Assembly (NCBI GenBank): GCA_964030785.1 | Contig: OZ034974.1 | Coordinates: forward strand, 47,064,003-47,128,002 | From: Siderastrea siderea | Lineage: Eukaryota; Cnidaria; Anthozoa; Scleractinia; Rhizangiidae | DNA length: 64,000 bases | Reading direction: 5' to 3' | In this document: positions 55,969 to 64,000 of the stretch, in pieces | How positions within the stretch are numbered: position 1 is the stretch's first letter | Layout: every line of letters begins with the position of its first letter | The notes under the pieces: model-generated | Told to the model about the DNA's origin: nothing | Databases searched by the model: none | The model's input: only the letters and a program-made list of their open reading frames with translations | Position numbers and translations under genes: made by a program

Positions 55969-56617
55969 CAGCCAATGTCGATGAACTAAAGGTAAAAGAG
56001 GCATTGTTAAGTGCGGTGCGGGAATGCCAACACCTTAAAGAGCAAAGGTGAAATAATTGGAAGGCATGGATGATGCCCTTTAAAGCATGATTGTTTTTAC
56101 ATTCTGTTTGCGTGTACTTGTCGTGTATGTTTTAATGACCAATTTATAAGTATATTTTTAATATCAGACTGAGTTTACAGAACAAGGAATACAAACAGGT
56201 GTGATGAAAATTTACATTAAACCTCTGTTATGTGAGTAAAGCCAAGGCCTAGGGGTTATCCCTTCCACCGTGCTGCAACTTGTGTTTACTTAATTAGTAT
56301 TCAATTTTGTTACAGTCGTGAACAATTAGGCTCAATAGACAAAGGAAATCAAGAATCAAACTAGGTTGAAAAATTTGAACCTGAACTTAATTTTGACCTG
56401 TGACATGTCTAGAATGCTGGAATGCCATGAATGAAGTAGCAATTATTGATCCAAGGTGTAAAATGTGGTTTGTTGACAGATGAAGTACATGTTTATTTCT
56501 AGATGCAATGCAAGCAATTGCAGGATATTTTCTCTTGAAATGTTGGTCGACTAAATAATATTTTGATTGCCATTATAGGCACACAACAAGAAAAAAGAAA
56601 AAAGCGTGGAAAATGAG
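55969..56617 (+). CDS. Three small coiled-coil exons of an unidentified gene (b-d)
   Basis: Exons 55969-56047, 56168-56198 and 56579-56617 are each bounded by AG and GT and join in phase. They read ANVDELKVKEALLSAVRECQ, HLKEQR, then LSLQNKEYKQ, then AHNKKKEKSVENE. The charge pattern indicates a coiled coil ending in a basic tail. They lie on the same strand as exon (a) and just before the duplicated transposase block, which begins at 56851 and may have cut the gene. The family is not recognised. The first acceptor is uncertain by three bases. Confidence 0.45.
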
Positions 56618-57625
56618 GTATACACAGCAAATAGGGTTATGATACCTACCCTTACCAAATTGGCAGGGCTGCTGCAGCTCTTTATTTTGACTTACTTTTC
56701 ACTGTAGCTTAACTGCAGATTGACTGTTATTTGACTGTTGGAGTTTGACTGCAGTTCTTTCAATTTTTGACTGTTGTATGACTTCCAAATGTAGTCACAA
56801 TGCAGCTATTCTGCGGTCAGTTATTTGAGTGTTGGATTTTGACTGTTATTATGGCAGAAGATGCCATTACATGCTCAGTATTTGGTCAATTTCTGTGAAA
56901 TTTGCAGAACCAGAAGATCTTGGGAAGATCTGCACATTAAAGGCATGAAATTGAACCCCTATCCTATATGAGACTTGATTTACCACCCCTCCAACTTTTC
57001 GAAAATTTTTCCTTTGTACTTTTAGGTTCAAGTTGATATCTGACAATTACAAGCAGTGCACTGAGAGCTGCAAATTTAACTATAGTTTAGGTCTATACCC
57101 AGTATGTATGAGGAATAAGAAAATTTTAAACGTTTTTCTCTTTTCATTTTGGACACTCCTTAGTCTAATCTGAGACCTCCGCAATCCCTGTTAGTGTGAT
57201 TTTCAGCATATCCCAGAAATAACCTTTCAAATGGTGTATACATTGGGTCTACTAGTCTATAGTTGCCAATTTAGAAAAACTTGACATTTACCTTGGGCGG
57301 TAAAGGGTTAAGTGTAGCATGTCTGCAATGGTATGAAACTACATCCACGACATTTAACACAGTATAGTTTAGGCAATGTATAATGTGTGGTTCCAGAAAA
57401 TATCCATACCCCCACTGACCAGGGTCATTGGAAAATCCAGGGGGGGGTATTAAAGGCCAACATTTTTAAAGGATTGTATAAGCCTTAACTGAAAGGTGGG
57501 GGTACAAACCAAAAAAACCCTCTGTGGGGGGAGTATGGATATTTTCTGAAAAAGCCAAAACAATTGTACATGTGAGGGATTGGTTGTTGTTTTTGTGAGA
57601 TTATTAAAAAAAATTATCACAATAG

Positions 57626-57783
57626 GTTACAAGGCCTGCACCCACAAATTTCATCAAGTGAGGCATCTCGTCCATTTTGTGCGGAAGTATGGTCCTCTGT
57701 GGGCTTATTCATGCTTTCCGTATGAATCAGTGAACGGTTCCATGAAAGACATGGTACATGGCACCAGATATGTCAAGGAACAG
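57626..57783 (+). pseudogene. Second copy of transposase exon 9
   Basis: Same acceptor, donor and frame as 9117-9273, with two residue changes (I to T in YKACTHK, A to V in KDMVHGT). It has no upstream catalytic exons in this window, because the duplicated block starts in the intron before it. It cannot be part of a complete gene here. Confidence 0.75.
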
Positions 57784-59899
57784 GTGACTAGAATAATAAA
57801 AAAATACAATATAGTTAGTATTAATAAGACTGATATATGCAACCAAAAGTGTAACATGAATAATGTTTGTATCTAATTACTGCAATCCTACAAACCGAAA
57901 CACATTAACATCTGGCTGTTTCACTTGATCAAACTATTTTAAGTATAAAAGTAGGGTGACTGTGGGAAAGTATTTCTTTTCCCTTTAACATCAAGCCCCA
58001 AGATAAAAATGAATATTCTCCTTAGTGTTCTCCATACATTTCTTATGGAACTTCTTAGGAGAATTTGTCTAAATATCAAGATATCTCATCCTTGCTGACC
58101 ACTTTCAAAAGGAGGCACCATCCTTAAGTCCTCCAAAAAAACTTCATAATGTTGGACTCCTAACAGTCTTGCAATAATCACTTGATTGTTTTAACAAGTA
58201 GTAACAATGTAAAGAGAAATTTCATTTTTGTCACTGTTAGTGCTTCAAGGGTTAAGAACAGTTTTTCAGTTTTTTAATGAGCTGTTCCAATAAAAAAAAT
58301 ACATACCCACCCCATGGAAGGTCATCAAAAATTCCTAGCCTCCTAGGGGGAGGGGGGGGGGGCTTAAAAGCTACAATTTTAGAAGCAAAGTTTTGAGATC
58401 AACTGAAATTTCTTGGGAGAGTGGGGTGCAAAGAAAGTTTTGACCAATTAGCTGTCTTCTAATATAGTGTAACTGAACCTTTCATAGATAAGACATTATA
58501 ATGTTCACTTTTACTCAAGAGTGAAAAGATCTGGGTACGATGTTTGGTCAGTACAAAAATTGCAAACTGAATACAAATTGCAGACTGAGTAAAAAATGCA
58601 CACAATTAAAACCAAATTGCAACGGACTATTCGTTTCCTTTCTTGTGGTTCTATATCTTGCATCTGATCCGTGACTAGTCAATTGACCATGCTTTTTTTC
58701 CCCTTGATTGGGTAGGGTTTTATATGATATTATGCCATTTTGGCCTTAGTCTGCATTTTGTACTCAGTCTGAAATTTGTACTCAGTCTGCATTTTGTACC
58801 AAGTCTGCAGACTGCATTTTGAACTGACCATTATTAGGATAGTGTAGAAAGACCACGAAACCTGTTATTAAAACATTTATAAACAAACTAGAGGGAAACT
58901 GCTTTATTAACTAAAGGGATTTGGGTGTAAAATGGGCAATTGATCATGGTGGGGCCACTCTAATTTAGTCTACTTGATTTGCTTAAAGGCTTAACAAAAA
59001 AAGTTATCATGGAGTAGACACAGTTTTGTTTATAATTTTTTGGCTCTGATGAAATCAGAAGAATGACTTATCCGTTATAATTACTGCCTCCTTCAAAAAA
59101 CTCAACCTAACTAAATGAAGCATTTTTTGTCTGAGTTCAAACAGAGAAGAAGAGAAGTCACCCTTTGGTAGAATTAGTGCAAACTTAGAAAACAATTGTC
59201 GGCTAAAATAAATTCTTCAAGTTTAAGCTCTCAGCATAACAAACGAGCATGGACCTATGATTTTTAGCACACATGTGGTCTATATACATGTATAACAACC
59301 TTATGTGTTAACGAAGTTTTAAAGCTTTTTCCAGTTTGCTTTCAAGACCAAGCTCTGAATCACAGAGTTATTTCTGTTTAAATACCCACTGCTATCACTG
59401 AAACACTAGTACTCAATCTAATTGGACAATTGTTGTGAGCCTGAGTACTTACTATCAGTGTCCACTCAGACCCTGACCACAGCTTCTCTTCAAGGTAGCA
59501 TCGTAATATTGAACAAGCACAGCTGGAACTTAAGTCAAACAAACAGTTCAAATTAATTGACTTCAAGTGAAAGATATTTATCAAATATGATGCTTTGCTT
59601 TTTATCTTATACAGTTGACTCCAGATAACTCGAACCTTCAAGGAAAATCAAAAAAGGTTCGAGTTATCAGGAGTTCGAGTCATCCAGAAATGACACCAAC
59701 TTATCACAGGTATTCTCACAGGAAGAACTGAGACGTTTTGTGTACCAAAATACCAGGAAACTATTAAAAGAAATTGACACAGTGGACAAATAGACACGTT
59801 AAAACTAAGAGGCTGCTCATTTTTTCGAAAATTAATTTACAATAAATGCAGTGTTATGGAGCGTGTTTTGTCGAGGGTTGTCCAATACACCCGCACTGT

Positions 59900-61020
59900 A
59901 ACGGACCGTGAGACTATGGTTTCGGTCCGTAGAGTTTTGTACGGACCGTGAACTTCACATACGGTCCGTATAGAAGAGTTCACGGTCCGTAAATTGCATC
60001 TGATTAGTGGGACTTAGAATATTTCATTCATGTTGTGAGAGGGAGATATCTTTGTTACGGACCGTACAGTTTGTACGGACCGTGAACTTCAGATACGGTC
60101 TGTATAGAAGAGTTCACGGTCCGTAAATTGCATCTGATTAGTGGGACTTAGAATATTTCATTCCCGTTGTGAGAGGGGTTTGTACGGACCGTGAACTTCA
60201 GATACGGTCCGTATAGAAGAGTTCACGGTCCGTAAATTGCATCTCATTAGTGGGACTTAGAATATTTCATTCATGTTGTGAGAGGGAGATATCTTTGTTA
60301 CGGACCGTACAGTTTGTACGGACCGTGAACTTCAGATACGGTCCGTATAGAAGCGTTCACGGTCCGTAAATTGCATCTCATTAGTGGGACTAAGAATATT
60401 TCATTCCGGTTGTGAGAGGGAGATATTTTTGTTACGGACCGTACAGTTTGTACGGACCGTGAATTTCAGAGACGGTCCGTATAGATGAGTTCACGGTCCG
60501 TAAATTGCATCTCATTAGTGGGACTAAGAATATTTCATTCCGGTTGTGAGAAGGAGATATTTTTGTTACGGACCGTACAGTTTGTACGGACCGTGAATTT
60601 CAGATACGGTCCGTATAGATGAGTTCACGGTCCGTAAATTGCATCTCATTAGTGGCAGTTAGAATATTTCATTCCCGTTGTGAGAGGCAGATATCTTTGT
60701 TACGGACCGTACAGTTTGTACGGACCGTGAACTTCAGATACGGTCCGTATAGAAGAGTTCACGGTCCGTAAATTGCATCCCATTAGTGGCACTTAGAATA
60801 TTTCATTCCCGTTGTGAGAGGGAGATATCTTTGTTACGGACCGTACAGTTTGTACGGACCGTGAGCTTCAGATACGGTCCGTATAGAAGAGTTCACGGTC
60901 CGTAAATTGCATCCCATTAGTGGAACTTAGAATATTTCGTTCTGGTTGTGAGTGGGAGATATGTTTCTTATGGACTGTGAACTTTAAATACGGGCCGTAT
61001 AGAGGAGTTCGCTGTCCGTA
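59900..61020. repeat. 134-bp tandem array, eight units
   Basis: The marker AAATTGCATC recurs at 59991, 60125, 60234, 60368, 60502, 60636, 60770 and 60904: spacing 134 bp throughout, except one 109-bp unit with an internal deletion. Each unit has four or five ACGGWCCGT words in alternating spacing, then TTGCATC..ATTAGTGG.AC and AGAATATTTCATTC. Confidence 0.95.
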
Positions 61021-61499
61021 AAATCGGTTCGTAGATGTAAAAGTGGTCGTTTGTGGAACACATATTCGTTGCTTAGCCTGAAAATAACTTGTGTCGCTCG
61101 ACGGTGCGCACTTTAATGTAGTGTCTCTGGGGATGAATATGAATACGCGTGAAAGCAATATTCTTTATGAATTGTCCCGTGCAGCATTGTAGTCGACATT
61201 TCATAAATAGTGCGATTGATAGTTTCCTATGCAGCTGGCTTATTGTCGCCACGCAAGGCTCCTGTAGACATAAAATGGCTGTGTAGGGAACTAGCGGGAC
61301 TATGCGATTGAAGGCAGAATTCGCATGAAACATTTTGTATTGTTTGTGTGCGGCAGGGCTTTATCGAGTTGAAAGTGTGGAACGAAGGCAGAATACTACA
61401 TTTATAATCGATCGATCGTGAAGGGAGAATACGCATGAAAATAATTCCTATTCATCGATCGTTTGCGGTCGGTTGGTTGCCTGAATTGATAGTATGAAT

Positions 61500-62060
61500 A
61501 TTTGTTTGATAGATAATTGACGCAAAGCTTATAGAACGAGTAATAGACATATTATCTTCTTCTATTTCGTGTATCACGCTCGCTTCGTATGGCACTTGAA
61601 TAACGAGGCATAATTCACAAGGCTTCAATAGAAGGAGTAATGGACATAACAGTTCGCTTTTAGAACTCTGTCATCAGTTTACGCGATGCTTATAGAACGA
61701 GTAATAGACAGTATTATCTTCTTCTATTCGTGTACCTCGCTCGCGTCGTATGTATTTCTTTCGTGTATCACGCTCGCTTCGTATGGCGCTTAAACAACGT
61801 GGCATAATTTGAACTGTTTCACAAGGCTTCAATAGAAGGAGTAATGGACATAACAGTTCGCTTTTACAACTCTGTTATCAGTTTGCGCGACGCTTATCGA
61901 ACGAGTAATAGACATATTATCATCTGCCTTTCCCTGAACAGTTTCACAAGGCTTCAGTAGAAGGAATAATCGACATAAAAGTTTGCTTTTAGAACTCTGT
62001 TATTAGTTTGCGCAACGCTTATGGAACGAGTAATAGACATATTACCGTCTTCTCTTTCGA
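61500..62060. repeat. Central tandem repeat, four units
   Basis: CTTATAGAACGAGTAATAGA-like words occur near 61528, 61689, 61891 and 62016, with GGCTTCAATAGAAGGAGTAA and CTCGCTTCGTATG words between them. Period is variable (about 125-200 bp). Confidence 0.75.
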
Positions 62061-62139
62061 CCTTTTTGGTGTATCTCGCTCGCTTCGTACGTACGCTTAA
62101 ATAACGAGGCTCAATCATACTATGTCTTGTATCGACTAT

Positions 62140-62515
62140 TTATACCTCTACATACGGATCGTGAATCGTAAATGACAGTCTGTAAGCAAGGATGACGGTC
62201 TGTGCGAAACGTACGGACCGTCACCCGCAAATGACGGTCCGTAAGCAATGATGACGGTCCGTGCGAAATGTACGGACCGTCAACAGTTGGCCCTGGCGCG
62301 ATAATGAGATGCACGCTCTGTATTCGGACTGTAAGTAAGAATGACGGTCTGTGCGAAACGTACGGACCGTCAACCGCAAATAACGGTCCGTAAGCAAGAA
62401 TGACGGTCCGTGCGAAGCATACGGACCGTCAACCGCAAATCACGGTCAGTAAGCAAGAGTGATGGTCCGTGCGAAACTTACGGACCGTCAACTACAAATA
62501 ACGGTCCGTATCAGT
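62140..62515. repeat. 59-bp tandem array
   Basis: TACGGACCGTCA recurs at about 62212, 62271, 62361, 62420 and 62479, spacing 59 bp apart from one interruption. Units read GACGGTCCGTAAGCAA, then TGACGGTCCGTGCGAA. The motif is the same as in the left array, but the spacer sequences differ. Confidence 0.9.
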
Positions 62516-63115
62516 GCGGCAGTATTGGACATGAGTGTGTCCCACTACACTTTGACAAACAAGGTTCGAGTTATCGCGGGAAAAACTATAAAGAAAATGA
62601 CCTGAAGGGAATAGGAATTCACTCAGAGTTAGCGGGAGTGTCGAGTTAATTATCAAGGGTTAGAGTTACTAAGGGTAAAATTACAGTGAATGTTAATGAA
62701 ACAAATCCAGGGGAAATCAGTTTTGGTTAGAGTTAGCGTGTCAGATTTGAGTTACCGAGGGTCTGATTTACCGGGAGTCAACTGTACGCTAATATTAATG
62801 TAATTATTATTGCTTTTAACCTGATACAATAAAATCAGAGTTTAACTTATTTCAGTAAAACTGTCAAACTATGGCTAATCAATCTATTAGGGTCTTCCAT
62901 CTTCCCACCACAGAGAGAGAGTGAGGTGACTATGGGGGGATTGAAAAAGACTCTGGGAATGCGTTTGAAAATAATTATCTTTCAGTTCTCTAATTGAAAT
63001 AATTAATATATTAATAAAACTGCACTAATTTTGCTTAAAGTGGAATGAGTAACTATGCAAGTGATTAAAAAACCACATTTCACTATTCATAATATATATA
63101 TTTTCATTTTCACAG

Positions 63116-63208
63116 ATAATGTGCACACTTCTCATGAACAGAAAATTTCCAGAATTTTTGACAATGCTAGACCTTGAAACACTTCCTGGCGATGCACAGA
63201 CGTTACTC
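63116..63208 (+). pseudogene. Truncated copy of transposase exon 10
   Basis: It matches 12791-12877, then jumps from CAGACGTTACTC to CTATCCAAGGATG, which in copy 1 lies near 13080. The 3' end of the exon and its donor are gone, so splicing to the terminal exon is broken. Confidence 0.75.
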
Positions 63209-63779
63209 CTATCCAAGGATGTCTGCTTAACAGAGCCCAGAAATAAGTTTACCAATCAAAAGCTGCATGTTCAAAGATTTTTCTGAAATGAAATTTAGCC
63301 TTCTTGTCAGTGAGATAGAACTATTGGCCTGATATTTCATTATAAGCACAGAACCTGGGAATTAAGGAATGTGTGACTAGTTACCAGTGAGAATATCTTT
63401 CTAGACTGCTAAATTGGTAGCTATTATCAAACATTACACAATAATTACAGACTGTACATACAACAGATGAACTATCAACTATATAATACTGAGTCCTGTA
63501 AAAACACAATACCCTCCCCAAATAAAAAATGTAAAAGTCCTCAAAGATTAAAGTCAATAAACCAAGAAAAATTAAACTCTTGCATCACTCAGGTCATGTA
63601 ATAAAAGACCTTGACACATGTTTAAAGAAAGCATTTAGATATTGCTTATTTGATAGTAAACTGAACATATTGGTTTTTATGGTGTTCAAACTTGCCAGTT
63701 TGACTCAGCATCAATTTTTTTGAATATAAGTCATAATCCAGAAGCTGAATAAATATTGTTCTAATCAAAATTATAACAG

Positions 63780-64000
63780 GATCCATCTCAACCAACACAC
63801 ATCCCGCATGCTTCCTCTTGGAAAAGAGCAGAACATCGTGCTCCAGGTAGACCAGAGGGCAGCCCTCGATAACTACCTGGAGGCTAAAGGAAAGCCACCA
63901 TTTACATCTCACAGAATTGGAAGCTATTACAGAGTGGAGAAGGAAGGTCAGACTTTCTTCTCTGCTCTGTACACCAGGATGCAGAGAAGAAATTCGCATA
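63780..64000 (+). pseudogene. Second copy of transposase terminal exon, partial
   Basis: Counterpart of 13658-13878 with two or three changes near its start (GATCCATCTCAAC in place of GATGCATCGCAAC). The frame remains open to the window end. Without its upstream exons it is taken as a non-functional duplicate. Confidence 0.75.

Larger units (their letters stand above)
59873..62537. mobile_element. 2.66 kb element made of ACGGWCCGT arrays
   Basis: Comparison with copy 1 gives the exact empty site. Near the ends, TGTCCAATACACCCGCACTG (left) and the inverse of TGTCCAATACTGCCGCACTG (right) form inverted repeats of 20 bp with two mismatches. TGTC flanks the insertion on both sides, a possible 4-bp target duplication. 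The first 1.1 kb is a 134-bp tandem array, the last 0.4 kb a 59-bp array, both dense in ACGGACCGT/ACGGTCCGT. The middle holds a third repeat. No protein gene was recognised. Confidence 0.8.
59612..62784. mobile_element. TA-flanked MITE, copy 2, split by an insertion
   Basis: Counterpart of 11955-12462: TA then CAGTTGACTCCAGATAACTC at the left and GGAGTCAACTG then TA at the right. The sequence is continuous with copy 1 up to GTGTTTTGTC and resumes at TGTCCCACTACAC (about 62538), the intervening 2.66 kb being a separate element. Confidence 0.8.
56851..64000. repeat. Duplicated segment, copy 2 (partner 8339-13878)
   Basis: It opens at ATGGCAGAAGATGCC inside a MITE, so its left end is a true breakpoint (the preceding sequence differs from copy 1). 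It reproduces the intron MITEs and exons 9, 10 (part) and 11. It lacks the 830-bp block at 10576-11407, lacks about 200 bp (12878-13079 of copy 1), and carries the insertion 59873-62537. It continues past the window end. Confidence 0.9.

Noticed and set aside
59900..62515. CRISPR-like array
   Set aside because: The repeat units are contiguous 134-bp and 59-bp tandem units with near-identical spacers in an animal genome; there are no unique spacers or cas genes.

Overview
The window is animal nuclear DNA: AT-rich, with short exons bounded by GT/AG, AATAAA polyadenylation signals, and dense DNA-transposon debris. The transposase types (CACTA/EnSpm-like with DUF4218-like residues, PIF/Harbinger with its Myb-like partner), the large number of short inverted-repeat elements and one pseudogene family I recall from reef corals point to an anthozoan cnidarian. 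That attribution is inference, because no rRNA or host marker gene is present. There is no convincing complete host gene. Most of the sequence is transposon-derived, and many elements can be delimited by their inverted ends and target-site duplications.

Layout. 1-3.2 kb: intergenic, with a TTAA-flanked 1 kb element. 3.2-14.2 kb: eleven plus-strand exons of a CACTA/EnSpm-like transposase with at least two frameshifts and several MITEs in its introns. 14.4-24.1 kb: a fragment of a tyrosine-recombinase-type N-terminal domain cut short at a palindromic element, a CAGGGT-ended element with a 6-bp target duplication, a GC-rich satellite of 214-bp period, a TA-flanked MITE and a 1.1 kb inverted-repeat element. 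24.16-36.97 kb: a very large, old inverted repeat whose loop holds a decayed transposon gene. Its right arm is interrupted by a younger, apparently intact PIF/Harbinger transposon (30274-35248) with a DDE transposase and a divergently oriented Myb-like/coiled-coil gene. 37-45.9 kb: palindromic MITEs, a duplicated 0.45 kb block, a coiled-coil exon and a tetraspanin-like exon. 46-49.4 kb: an RPA70-like single-stranded-DNA-binding gene with a strong CCAAT/TATA promoter and one in-frame TAG. 49.4-56.6 kb: a near-perfect foldback element with a 9-bp target duplication, a second CAGGGT-ended element, a CATATG-rich tract and small unassigned exons. 56.85-64 kb: a second, highly similar copy of 8.34-13.88 kb, carrying a 2.66 kb insertion built from arrays of the palindromic word ACGGWCCGT.

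The history can be read as layers: MITEs inside transposase introns; duplication of the transposase 3' half with one breakpoint inside a MITE; a satellite-bearing element inserted later into a MITE of the second copy; and a young Harbinger inserted into one arm of an old giant palindrome, with the other arm preserving an approximate uninserted site.

All coordinates were read by eye. Exon boundaries and target duplications are direct readings. Family names rest on motif recognition without database searches.
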